DNA of 64,000 nt from Methylotetracoccus oryzae (GTDB lineage: Bacteria > Pseudomonadota > Gammaproteobacteria > Methylococcales > Methylococcaceae): the NCBI RefSeq assembly GCF_006175985.1, contig NZ_SRSH01000021.1, positions 1-64,000 of the forward strand, in the 5' to 3' direction. The notes under the pieces are model-generated. The model was not told where the DNA came from. It saw nothing but the letters and a program-made list of their open reading frames with translations, and ran no database searches. Every line of letters starts with the position of its first letter. Positions within the stretch are counted from its first letter, which is position 1. The translations under genes and the position numbers were made by a program. Shown here piece by piece: positions 34,831 to 44,391 of the stretch.

Positions 34831-36996
34831 ATGGGCGGCTTTACCGTCTATTTTGAAAAGCCCGCCGCGTGGGCGGAAACGGTCCACGTCCATTTCTGGA
34901 ACGACGCGACCGGCTCGGTGCATACGGTCTGGCCGGGACTGCCGATGGAGCGGCAAGACGGACGCTGGTTCGTCCATCGGTTCACCGAGCCCGTCACCCA
35001 TCTCGTGTTCAATGACGGTCACGGGCGCCAGACTGCGGATCTGCACCGGTCCCGGGACGGCTGGCTGACGGCCGATCAGTGCTGGCACGACCGGGAGCCT
35101 GCCGCCGGCAGGGCACCGGCTGCGGTCACTCAGGCCAGGCCAAGCCACGCCCGAGCCGTGCCGGCTTCCTTAAAACCCGTCTCCGAGCGCACGGACTTCC
35201 GCGAAGAGACGATCTACTTCCTGCTGACCACCCGCTTCAACGACGGCGATCCCGGCAATAACTTCTTCTGCCGCGACCGCATCAAGTTCAATGCCACGAC
35301 CGGGCAGCCGGAGGACCCGCACTGGCGCGGCGACTTCAAGGGGCTGATCGAGCGGTTGGACTACATCCGCGACCTCGGTTTCACGGCCATCTGGATCACG
35401 CCGCCGGTCGAAAACCGTTCCGGTCTGGATTACCACGGCTACCACGCCTATGACTGGACGCGGATCGATCCGCGGCTGGAATCGCCCGGCGCGACCTACC
35501 AGGATCTGATCGACGCGGCGCATGCCAAGGGTATCAAGATCATCCAGGATGTCGTGGTCAACCATTCCTGCCAGTGGGGCATACGCGGGAAGGTCCACAT
35601 CGACCATCTGCCGATCAAGTACTACGTGCCGCAGGGGTCGGAGTCCGGCCGCGTCGACAACGGGCCTTATCGCGGGCATCTCGGCAATTACGCCTGGCCG
35701 AATGGCGACGACATCGACAATCCGGCCGCGCCCGACTGGTACCGGGAAAGGCATGCCACCGATCCGCAGGGTATCGAGCCGCTGGTGGACCCGAGAACCG
35801 GCGAGACCGTGCCGAAACCCGGCTACAACCCGTGCCGCTTCTTCGGCATCGATGCCAACACGCTCGATCCCGACTGGTATCACCAGGAGGGGTTTATCAG
35901 CGGCGGCGACTGGGAGAGCGCGCATCCACTGCAGCACAAGCACCTGGCCGGCGACTGCATCGATCTGGCGACCGGGCGGCAGAACGTCAAGGATTACGTG
36001 ATCGGCGCGATCAACCGTTATCTCGACATGGGGGTCGATGCGCTGCGCATCGACACGGTCAAGCACATCGAGCGGGACAACCTGCTCGAATACGTGAATG
36101 CGTGGAAGGCCCACAAGCCGGGACTGTTCGTGTTCGGCGAGAACCTGGTCAAGGGCTACGGCTGGGGCGATCTCGGCGGCGGCGACAACGGACCGTCGGA
36201 GATCCGGCCCTGGTGGTACACGCGCCTCGGCCACGATCCGCGAAATCCGCTGTCAGGCGGTGACTCCGGCTTTCCGCAGCTCGATTTCGGCCTGTTTTCG
36301 ACCTTTCGCGATACCGTCAGCAAGGGTACCTATGGGGGCACCGCGCAGATCCTGACGATGGACTGGATCTACGGCGACGTCACGCAGATGGTGACCTTCC
36401 TGCAGAACCACGACGTCGGGCCGGACAACGACTTCAAATACCGGTTCAAGGGCGAGCAATGGATGGCCGCGGCCGCCTACAACCTGATCTGGACCGCGCG
36501 CGGCATTCCCTGCCTGTACTACGGTGAAGAGATCGAGTTCATGAAGGGCGCACCGCAGGACGTCTCGGAGGCCAACGACACGCTGGACCGGACCGGGCGC
36601 GCGTATTTCGGGGATCATCTGACAGACGATCGCCTGGCCGAGACGCAGTCACGTCCGCTGTACCGGCATATCCAGCGGCTGAACCGGATCCGGCAGGCCG
36701 TCCCGGCGCTGCAGAAGGCGCGGATGACCCAGGTTGCGGAGTGGGGCAGCGGCATGAGCTTCGTGCGGGACTATGCCGAGGGCGGCAGCTATGCCGTGGT
36801 AGGCCTGGCGATCGGCAGCGACCAGAGCATACACGTCGGCGGCGTCCGGCCTGGCCTCTACCGCGATGCCGTGACCGGGGCCGAAAGCCACGCGCCGGAC
36901 GGCACGCTCTCCTTCCACGTGCGCGCCAACTCAGCGGGCATCTATGTGCTGGACGGCCCGGGCAAAATCGGCGATGACGGGCCTTACCTGCACTGA
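34831..36996 (+). CDS. alpha-amylase family glycosyl hydrolase (GH13) with N-terminal starch-binding-like domain
   Basis: A 721-residue enzyme acting on alpha-glucans. Residues 1-90 resemble a starch-binding module (VYFEKP, VHFWND, HLVFNDG). A Pro/Ala-rich linker leads to a GH13 barrel with region I DVVVNH (about 240), region II DALRIDTVKH with nucleophile Asp near 407, region III FGENL with the acid/base Glu near 437, and region IV FLQNHD near 526. Several Asp residues could bind calcium. There is no signal peptide, so a cytoplasmic location is expected unless exported otherwise. The ATG at 34831 has AGGAG eight bases upstream. The mode of cleavage cannot be read from sequence. Confidence 0.9.
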   Translation: MGGFTVYFEKPAAWAETVHVHFWNDATGSVHTVWPGLPMERQDGRWFVHRFTEPVTHLVFNDGHGRQTADLHRSRDGWLTADQCWHDREPAAGRAPAAVTQARPSHARAVPASLKPVSERTDFREETIYFLLTTRFNDGDPGNNFFCRDRIKFNATTGQPEDPHWRGDFKGLIERLDYIRDLGFTAIWITPPVENRSGLDYHGYHAYDWTRIDPRLESPGATYQDLIDAAHAKGIKIIQDVVVNHSCQWGIRGKVHIDHLPIKYYVPQGSESGRVDNGPYRGHLGNYAWPNGDDIDNPAAPDWYRERHATDPQGIEPLVDPRTGETVPKPGYNPCRFFGIDANTLDPDWYHQEGFISGGDWESAHPLQHKHLAGDCIDLATGRQNVKDYVIGAINRYLDMGVDALRIDTVKHIERDNLLEYVNAWKAHKPGLFVFGENLVKGYGWGDLGGGDNGPSEIRPWWYTRLGHDPRNPLSGGDSGFPQLDFGLFSTFRDTVSKGTYGGTAQILTMDWIYGDVTQMVTFLQNHDVGPDNDFKYRFKGEQWMAAAAYNLIWTARGIPCLYYGEEIEFMKGAPQDVSEANDTLDRTGRAYFGDHLTDDRLAETQSRPLYRHIQRLNRIRQAVPALQKARMTQVAEWGSGMSFVRDYAEGGSYAVVGLAIGSDQSIHVGGVRPGLYRDAVTGAESHAPDGTLSFHVRANSAGIYVLDGPGKIGDDGPYLH

Positions 36997-37084
36997 AGGC
37001 CGTAGGGTGATGCTGGCGGTGTCTCTATCCGAATGGAACGCGCATCGGGTCAGCAGTTCCTGATTCAGCCTGGACGGATGCGGT

Positions 37085-37847
<763 letters not shown>

Positions 37848-37853
37848 GCCCTG

Positions 37854-38411
37854 TCATTGCACGCTGCGGTGGCACAGGTGGTAGCCAACGTCACCGGACT
37901 TCTGGCTGCGCAGCACCTGCCAGTGACCGGATACCGTTTCGATCGGCAATTCGGCTTCCGCCTCGAGATAAATCCAGGCCCGGTCGGCCAGCCACCCGCG
38001 TGTTTCGAGTAGCCGGCAGCAGCGGACCAGATGACCGCGCCGATAGGGTGGGTCCAGAAAGACGATATCGAAGGGGCCCCCGGACCCCGCAAGGAAACGG
38101 GTGGCTTCCGCCTGTATGACCTCGACCTGGGTCGCGCCCAGAGCGGCGCAGCTTTGTCGCAGGGCGGCACAGACCCGCGCCGCGCGTTCGACGGTCACGA
38201 CGCGCCTGGCGCCGCGCGAGGCCGCTTCGAATCCCAGCGCGCCGCTGCCGGCGTAGAGATCCAGGCAGCGGGCGCCTTCGATTTCACCCTGCAGCCAGTT
38301 GAACAGCGTTTCGCGGACCCGGTCGGGCGTAGGACGCAGCTGATCGGCCGACGGAAAGCGAATCCGGCGGCTCCGCCACTGGCCGGCGATGATGCGGACT
38401 TCATTGCTCAC
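37854..38411 (-). CDS. rsmD: 16S rRNA (guanine(966)-N(2))-methyltransferase
   Basis: A 185-residue SAM-dependent methyltransferase modifying G966 of 16S rRNA. Motif I is DLYAGSGALGFEAASRGA, and the catalytic motif IV reads DIVFLDPPYRRG. The N-terminal GQWRSRRI and RPTPDRVRETLFNWL are typical. It overlaps the end of the upstream M16 peptidase gene by 11 bases, indicating coupling. Confidence 0.95.
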   Translation of the reverse strand: MSNEVRIIAGQWRSRRIRFPSADQLRPTPDRVRETLFNWLQGEIEGARCLDLYAGSGALGFEAASRGARRVVTVERAARVCAALRQSCAALGATQVEVIQAEATRFLAGSGGPFDIVFLDPPYRRGHLVRCCRLLETRGWLADRAWIYLEAEAELPIETVSGHWQVLRSQKSGDVGYHLCHRSVQ

Positions 38412-39720
38412 GCTGACCGGCGCCGACCACGATCGTTTGCAGCGCGTCCGGGTGGATGCGTGCCTGGAATACCCGCTGGATGTCGGCCTTCGTGACGGCC
38501 TCGACGCGCGGAATGTAGGTGTTCAGCCAATCCAGCGGCAGGTCATAGAATGCAATCGACGCAATTTGCTCGGTGAGCTTGCTGTTGCTGTCGAGCTTCA
38601 GCACGTAGCCGCCGGTGATGTTTTTCTTGGAGGCCGTCAGTTCCTCGTCGGTCGGTCCCTTCGCGATGAAGTCGCGCAAGGTTTGCTGCAGCACCTCGAG
38701 GGCCTGCGCGGCCTGGTCGTTGCGGGTCTGCAGCCCCATCATGAACGGACCCGATTGTCGAAACGGGAAGAAATAGCTGTAGGCGCTGTAGGACAGGCCC
38801 CGCTTCTCGCGGATCTCCTTGACCACGCGCGAGGCGAAGCCGCTGCCGCCCAGGATATGGTTGCCGACGTATAGCGGGAAAAAGTCGGGATCGCCCATCC
38901 GCATGCCGATCTGACCGGCAAAGACGTGCGTCTGCTCGGACGCAAAGTTCCGGCGTACCGTCTTCCCCGTGGGTGCGGGTTCGACGGGCGCCAGCGTCGG
39001 CGGGACGTTGCCTTCTGGCATGCTACCGACCAGTTCGTCGGCAATCCCCTCGGCCTGCGACCATTTCAGGTCGCCCACGATGATGACGCGAGCGTTCCGC
39101 GCGACATAGTGTTGTTTGAAGAATCCGACCAGGTCGTCGCGCGTGAGCTTTGCGACCGTGTCCGCATTGCCTTCTTTCGGGTGCGCGTAGGGGTGGTTGC
39201 CGTACAGTGTTTCGAAGAACAGGATGCCGCCGACGTCGTCCGGGCCTTCCTCGCGCTGCTGGATTGCCAGCAGCGTTCGCTTCTTGTCGCGCTCGAAATC
39301 CTGCTCGGCAAAGCGCGGCTGGAGCAGGATCGCCTTGGTCACGGCCAGCGCGGTGCGCAGCAGCTCGGGCTGGGTCAGACTGCGCAGGGAAACCGAAGCC
39401 GAGTCGCGTGACGCCCCGGTGCTCAGGACGGCGCCCACGCCCTCGAGCCGCTGGGCGATCGCATCGGCATCCAGGTCGGCGGCACCGCTGTCGAGCAGTG
39501 TCGAGGTCAGGGTTGCCAGGCCGAACTTGTCGCCGTCACGCGCACTGCCGGCGTCGAACAGTACACGGATGTCGACCAGCGGCAGGCCTTCGGTCTGTGC
39601 GAAATAGACTCTCGCGCCGTTCGTCGTGACCCAGGTCTTGATTTCCGGGACGGCCTGAGCGGCGCCGCAGGCCAGCGCCCAGCACAGCGCGAGGGACAAT
39701 CGAAAAAACTTAGCGTACAT
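38401..39720 (-). CDS. M16-family peptidase-like protein, inactive-type subunit
   Basis: A 439-residue M16 (pitrilysin superfamily) protein with a signal peptide. It has the fold markers (RVLFDAGSARDG, then the R/Y pair in SGFASRVVKEIREKRGLSY) but no HxxEH zinc site; the corresponding region reads GLATLTSTLLDSG. In bacteria such proteins pair with an active M16 subunit, here the gene directly upstream, which overlaps its start by 11 bases. It is probably the substrate-binding half of a periplasmic heterodimer. Confidence 0.9.
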   Translation of the reverse strand: MYAKFFRLSLALCWALACGAAQAVPEIKTWVTTNGARVYFAQTEGLPLVDIRVLFDAGSARDGDKFGLATLTSTLLDSGAADLDADAIAQRLEGVGAVLSTGASRDSASVSLRSLTQPELLRTALAVTKAILLQPRFAEQDFERDKKRTLLAIQQREEGPDDVGGILFFETLYGNHPYAHPKEGNADTVAKLTRDDLVGFFKQHYVARNARVIIVGDLKWSQAEGIADELVGSMPEGNVPPTLAPVEPAPTGKTVRRNFASEQTHVFAGQIGMRMGDPDFFPLYVGNHILGGSGFASRVVKEIREKRGLSYSAYSYFFPFRQSGPFMMGLQTRNDQAAQALEVLQQTLRDFIAKGPTDEELTASKKNITGGYVLKLDSNSKLTEQIASIAFYDLPLDWLNTYIPRVEAVTKADIQRVFQARIHPDALQTIVVGAGQREQ

Positions 39721-41089
39721 GGTGGCCTCCGTTGCCCGTGCTCTCGTCGCTGACTTGGGCGCCCTCCGGCAAGGGCTGCGGGTCGAGGTGGGCCACCGTG
39801 GAATGGTCTTCCGTCAGGTATTTGCGTGCGACCTGCTGGATCTGCTCGGGCGTGACCTGGCCGATCCGGTCGACATACTCGTCGACGACCTTCCAGCTGA
39901 GCCCCACGGTTTCGGCGAGCCCCAATTGCATGGCCTGGTAAAAGATCGAGTCGCGCTGATAGATCTTGCTGGCCATGACCTGAGCCTTGACGCGGGCCAA
40001 TTCGTCGGCAGTCACGGGCTCATCCCGCAATTGCGCCACTTCCCGATAGAATGCGGCTTCGAGCTCGGCCAACGATTTGCCTTCGACCGGTGTGCCTTCC
40101 AGCGTAAACAGTGTGCTCATGCGCGAATACAAGTCGTAGCCCGCGCTGGCCGAGGCGGCGAGTTGTTGTCCGCGGATCAGCCGGGACGAAAAACGGGCGC
40201 TGTTGCCGCCGTCCAGGATGCCCGCAGCGACTTCGAGCGCGTAGGCTTCGGAAGGGTCGGCCAGGGTCTTCAGTGCGGGCACCTTGTAGCCGAGCACCAG
40301 ATACGGCAGCTTGGCCGGGATCTTGGCGGTCATCCGGCGCTGCCCGAACTGCTCGACTTCGGCTCGGGCCTTCAGTGGGGGCAGTTGACTGGTTTTCAGC
40401 GGACCGAAGTGACGCTTGGCGAGTTCGAAGGTCGCCTTCGGGTCGACGTCTCCGACGACGACCAGTGTGGCATTGTTCGGCGCGTACCAGAGCCCGTACC
40501 ACGCGTTGAGGTCAGCGACCGTCAGCCCGGCGATGTCGTCGGGCCAGCCGATCACCGGATTCTGATAGGGACTGTTGGTGAAGGCCACGGCCTGGAAGTG
40601 CTCTTCCATTTTCGCGTGGGGCTGGTCATCGGTGCGCATACGCCGCTCTTCGATGACGACCTGCTGTTCCTTGCTGAATTCAGTCGGCGAAAGCTGCAGG
40701 TTGCGCATCCGGTCGGCTTCGAGTTCGAAGCTGACCGGCAGCCGGGAGCGCTCCAGGGTCTGGAAGTAGGCCGTATAGTCCTGACCGGTAAAAGCGTTTT
40801 CACTCCCCCCGTTTGCTGCAATAATACGGGAAAACTCACCTGCCGGATGCTTCTTCGTCCCTTTGAACATCATGTGTTCGAGCATGTGCGAAACCCCGGT
40901 GATCCCGCCGTATTCGTAACTCGATCCGACCTTGTACCAGACCTGCGAAACCGCCACGGGAGCGCGGTGGTCCTCCTGAATCAGGACCTTGAGGCCGTTG
41001 TCGAGGCGAAACTCGTGAACCTTCGTTTCGGCCCCGTGAACAGCGATCGGTATGGCCGCGAACCATAGCGCAATTCGGGACAGCGACAT
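39710..41089 (-). CDS. M16-family zinc metallopeptidase, active subunit
   Basis: A 459-residue periplasmic zinc protease. The signal peptide (SRIALWFAAIPIAVHG) is followed by the inverted zinc motif HMLEH in GVSHMLEHMMFKGT and the downstream Glu ligand region (FELEADRMRNL). It probably acts with the zinc-less partner encoded immediately downstream (11-base overlap). The start at 41089 has GGAG about nine bases upstream; a longer frame lacks a signal peptide at its beginning. Confidence 0.92.
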   Translation of the reverse strand: MSLSRIALWFAAIPIAVHGAETKVHEFRLDNGLKVLIQEDHRAPVAVSQVWYKVGSSYEYGGITGVSHMLEHMMFKGTKKHPAGEFSRIIAANGGSENAFTGQDYTAYFQTLERSRLPVSFELEADRMRNLQLSPTEFSKEQQVVIEERRMRTDDQPHAKMEEHFQAVAFTNSPYQNPVIGWPDDIAGLTVADLNAWYGLWYAPNNATLVVVGDVDPKATFELAKRHFGPLKTSQLPPLKARAEVEQFGQRRMTAKIPAKLPYLVLGYKVPALKTLADPSEAYALEVAAGILDGGNSARFSSRLIRGQQLAASASAGYDLYSRMSTLFTLEGTPVEGKSLAELEAAFYREVAQLRDEPVTADELARVKAQVMASKIYQRDSIFYQAMQLGLAETVGLSWKVVDEYVDRIGQVTPEQIQQVARKYLTEDHSTVAHLDPQPLPEGAQVSDESTGNGGHHVR

Positions 41090-41179
41090 TGATGACTTCT
41101 CCACTTCGAATGACCTCCCCGCGAGACCCGGTGCCGGCGGTCGGCCGCCCGCATTGTAACCCAAGGGCCTGACGAAGCC

Positions 41180-42142
41180 ATGGCACTCGAAACTACGGGC
41201 GGGGTCGCCCGGCCGCTACCGTGGAGGGCTTACCTTGGCGTCTGCAAGCTGAAGGTGGTGGGGCACATCGTATTCACCGCGGTGATCGGCATGTTTCTGG
41301 CCGTGCCCGGCTTTCCGCCGCTTTCCGCGCTGATCTGGGGCTCGCTGGGCATCGGGCTGGCCGCGGCTTCGGCGGCGGCGCTGAACCACGTGCTCGACCG
41401 CGAGGCCGACGCCGAGATGAAGCGGACCCAGAACCGGCCGTTGCCCACGGGCCAGCTGTCGCCGCGCAAGGTCGTCGTCTTTGCGATCGTGCTGGGCGTG
41501 CTGTCGATGCTGATCCTGTTCGGGCTGGTCAACTCGCTGACCGCGGTACTGACGCTGTTGTCCCTGATCGGCTATGCGGTCATCTACACGGTCTATCTGA
41601 AGCGGGCCACGCCGCAGAACATCGTGATCGGCGGCGCGGCCGGCGCGGCACCCCCGGTGTTGGGCTGGTGCGCGGTCACGGCCAACATCCACCCGTATTC
41701 CCTGCTGCTTTTCCTGCTGATCTTCATCTGGACCCCGCCGCACTTCTGGGCGTATGCGATCGCCAAGAAAGACGACTACGCGAAGGTCAACATCCCGATG
41801 CTGCCGGTCACGCACGGCGTCGAGGTGACCCAGTTGCACGTGCTGCTCTACACGGTCCTGCTGCTGATCGTCAGCCTGCTGCCGTATCTGACCGGCATGT
41901 CGGGCTGGTTGTACCTGCTGGCGGCGCTGGGGTTCGGCCTCGGCTTCCTGTACCACGCGTTCCGCCTCAAGCGGTCGCCCACGGCGAAGGTGGCCATGGC
42001 CACCTTCGGTTACTCGCTGGTCTATCTGGTGGGTATCTTCAGCGCCTTGTTGATCGATCACTACGTCGTGCCGGACCGCTTCCATGTGGTGCCGGTCCAC
42101 GAATCACCCAGCCTGTCCCAATCGTCGCCGCCGGGAGTCTGA
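41180..42142 (+). CDS. ctaB: protoheme IX farnesyltransferase (heme O synthase)
   Basis: A 320-residue polytopic inner-membrane UbiA-family enzyme that adds a farnesyl group to heme B to make heme O for terminal oxidases. The prenyl-diphosphate motif is NHVLDREADAEMKRT followed by QNRPLP, with a second Asp-rich site in KKDDYAKVNIPM. About nine transmembrane helices are seen. No oxidase subunit or ctaA lies nearby, so it is unlinked from the oxidase operon. It is divergent from the M16 genes (90-base gap). Confidence 0.95.
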   Translation: MALETTGGVARPLPWRAYLGVCKLKVVGHIVFTAVIGMFLAVPGFPPLSALIWGSLGIGLAAASAAALNHVLDREADAEMKRTQNRPLPTGQLSPRKVVVFAIVLGVLSMLILFGLVNSLTAVLTLLSLIGYAVIYTVYLKRATPQNIVIGGAAGAAPPVLGWCAVTANIHPYSLLLFLLIFIWTPPHFWAYAIAKKDDYAKVNIPMLPVTHGVEVTQLHVLLYTVLLLIVSLLPYLTGMSGWLYLLAALGFGLGFLYHAFRLKRSPTAKVAMATFGYSLVYLVGIFSALLIDHYVVPDRFHVVPVHESPSLSQSSPPGV

Positions 42143-42288
42143 TCGCAAGGGTGGGCTTGTCGGCCCGATCCCGGATGGCCGGTGCGCCGATCGTCGCCAC
42201 TCGCACGGAGATGCGATTGGTCAATACAGCGTAATGCGCGTAGCCTCCCGGCAGGTGGAGATCAGACTCCCGGCCGGAGGTGCTACCC

Positions 42289-43785
42289 ATGATCATGCTC
42301 AAACGCCTGTTGGTCCCGCTCCTGATCGGTGCGGGCGTTTTCATTCCGAACGTGCGGGCAGCCGAAGTGTTCTCGGCCAAGCGGGTCATCAACCAGCTCG
42401 ATACGCTGCCCCAGACCGCGCGCTATCGCCTGGATTATCCGTTCGAGCTCGTTTACGGCCCCGACGATTTCCTGTACGTCACCGAGCGAATCGGTCGCGT
42501 CTCCCGTGTCGACCCGGCGACCGGTGCACGCCGTGTGTTGCTGACCATTCCCGATGTCGCTCTGACCCTCAAGCGCAACCCGGCGGGAACGGTGACCCAG
42601 GTCGGCCAGGACGGACTGATGGGGCTGGCGCTGCACCCCCAGTTCCGACAGGGTGTCGGGCAGGATTTCATCTTTCTGGCCTACGTCTACGATAACGATC
42701 CCGGCCCCGTCGTCGACCGCCGGGCGCGCATCGTGCGTTACTGGTATTCGGGTGGCACGGCGCCCGGCTTGCGCAACCCGAAGGTGGTGCTGCAGGGACT
42801 TCCGGCCAACAACGATCACAGTTCCGGGCGTCTGGTGTTCGGGCCCGATGCCAAGCTCTACTACACGGTCGGCGACCTGGGCGGCAACCAGTTCGAGAAC
42901 AAATGCCGTGGCGTCCGCTCGCAAACCACGCCCACGGCCGCCCAGATCGCGGCCGGAGACTACGCCGATTACAGCGGGAAGATTCTGCGCATCAACCAGA
43001 ACGGCTCGGTGCCGGCCAACAATCCGGTATTCCAGGGCGTCCGCTCGCACGTATACACGATCGGTCACCGCAACGCCCAGGGTCTGGCATTCCAGACCGC
43101 ACCGGTGGACGGGTATCCAGCGCCGGTTGCGGGCGGCAAGCTGTACAGCAGCGAGCATGGGCCGCGAGTGGACGACGAAATCAACCTGATCCGGGCGGGA
43201 CGCAACTACGGCTGGCCGCGGATTTCCGGTTTTGCTGAGGACGGGAGCTACACGTATTACAACTACTCATCAACCGGGCCGGCCTGCAACCCGGCCTGGG
43301 ACGACAACATCGATCCGGCGGGGCTAGGTATTACCGGACAGCCTGAAACGGGCGTGTTGTTGCCCAACTTCCAGCCTCCGCTCCGTTCGCTGTATCCCGA
43401 TTGCGCGAGCAGCGCGATCAGTGTGTGCGATCTGACCCAGTCCCGCTCGCTGTATTGGCCCACGATTGCGCCGTCGAGCATCGACTTCTATGGTAGTTCG
43501 ACGATCCCGGACTGGAGCAATTCGCTGCTGGTGCCGACGCTGAAGAACGGAAGCCTCTATCGCTTCAAGCTGAACGCAACGAACGACGGCATCGTCGGAG
43601 ACGGTATTCCTTATTTCGTCGACGTGAACCGCTACCGCGATGTAGCCATCAGCAGGACGGGCGATCGGCTGTATTTGTTGACCGATACCATCGGTGCGAC
43701 GTCGGGGCCAACGGGAGGAGGCAGCAGCAGCGCACTGAACGATCCCGGATCCATTCTGGAGTTCACGTATCTCGGGGGACCGTGA
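42289..43785 (+). CDS. PQQ-dependent sugar dehydrogenase (GSDH family)
   Basis: A 498-residue periplasmic beta-propeller enzyme related to soluble glucose/sorbosone dehydrogenases. The signal peptide ends at NVRAA. Conserved segments include DDFLYVTERIGRVSRVDP, GLMGLALHPQF, a substrate/PQQ region with NNDHSSGRLVFGPD, GHRNAQGLAF and SSEHGPRVDDEIN. The ATG at 42289 is chosen because GGAGG ends nine bases before it. A small c-type cytochrome gene follows 184 bases downstream and could accept the electrons. The sugar oxidised is unknown, and no PQQ-synthesis genes are in the window. Confidence 0.9.
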   Translation: MIMLKRLLVPLLIGAGVFIPNVRAAEVFSAKRVINQLDTLPQTARYRLDYPFELVYGPDDFLYVTERIGRVSRVDPATGARRVLLTIPDVALTLKRNPAGTVTQVGQDGLMGLALHPQFRQGVGQDFIFLAYVYDNDPGPVVDRRARIVRYWYSGGTAPGLRNPKVVLQGLPANNDHSSGRLVFGPDAKLYYTVGDLGGNQFENKCRGVRSQTTPTAAQIAAGDYADYSGKILRINQNGSVPANNPVFQGVRSHVYTIGHRNAQGLAFQTAPVDGYPAPVAGGKLYSSEHGPRVDDEINLIRAGRNYGWPRISGFAEDGSYTYYNYSSTGPACNPAWDDNIDPAGLGITGQPETGVLLPNFQPPLRSLYPDCASSAISVCDLTQSRSLYWPTIAPSSIDFYGSSTIPDWSNSLLVPTLKNGSLYRFKLNATNDGIVGDGIPYFVDVNRYRDVAISRTGDRLYLLTDTIGATSGPTGGGSSSALNDPGSILEFTYLGGP

Positions 43786-43969
43786 GGGAGCACTCCCTAT
43801 GGCGCGCCGGTCCGGGCAGGCGAGGCACCCGGGTCGCCGGGGCAGTGGCCCTGAGCGCGCCGGTTGCGCTTTGCCTCGCCCGGACGTTCTGGTACAAAGG
43901 GCGCGGCACGGACGTTGTTCTTCGCCCGTGCGCTAGATCCGAACAATACGAATCAGAGGAGTGAGTGCT

Positions 43970-44284
43970 GTGTCCAGATTTCTCTTGTCTATCCTTGGTG
44001 CCGCCGCCCTGGTGTTGACTTACGGAACGGCGTCGGCGGGCGATGCCGCGGCCGGCAAGGCCAAATACGCGACCTGCGCGGGTTGTCATGGCGAGAACGG
44101 CGTCAGCAAGATGCCGAACGCTCCGTCGCTGGCCGGGAAGGACGAAGCCTACATCAAGGAAGCGCTCAACGCGTACAAGACCGGTGCGAAAGACAACGCC
44201 ACGATGAAGGCGATGGCGAGCGCACTCAGCGATACGGACGTCGACAACGTCGCCGCGTACGTGGCCAGCTTCCCCAAGCCCTGA
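43970..44284 (+). CDS. small periplasmic c-type cytochrome
   Basis: A 104-residue mono-heme cytochrome c of the c4/c5-like class. A signal peptide (LLSILGAAALVLTY, cleavage after ASA at 23) precedes the heme site CAGCH at 36-40; a Met in the TMKAMASALSD segment is the likely axial ligand. The GTG at 43970 is preferred to one at 43961 because AGAGGA lies nine bases before it and directly abuts the earlier codon. Its position after the sugar dehydrogenase suggests an electron-acceptor role; this is inference from context. Confidence 0.9.
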   Translation: MSRFLLSILGAAALVLTYGTASAGDAAAGKAKYATCAGCHGENGVSKMPNAPSLAGKDEAYIKEALNAYKTGAKDNATMKAMASALSDTDVDNVAAYVASFPKP

Positions 44285-44310
44285 TCCTCCGTTCGCAAGC
44301 ACGCCGCGGA

Positions 44311-44325
44311 GCCGCCTCGAGCGGC
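44311..44325 (+). terminator. weak hairpin after the cytochrome gene
   Basis: GCCGC and GCGGC pair around a five-base loop about 27 bases after the cytochrome stop, followed by a modestly T-rich stretch. It may end the rightward transcript. Confidence 0.3.
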
Positions 44326-44391
44326 TTCGTGGTTTGACTTCATCCCCGCTCTTGCCGCCGACCCCCGATGCCGTTCCGGCATCTCTGGCGG

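Noticed and set aside
42205..42250. Sequence resembling the GATTAGCG palindromic repeat before the sugar dehydrogenase
   Set aside because: Only short partial matches; too diverged to call a copy by eye.
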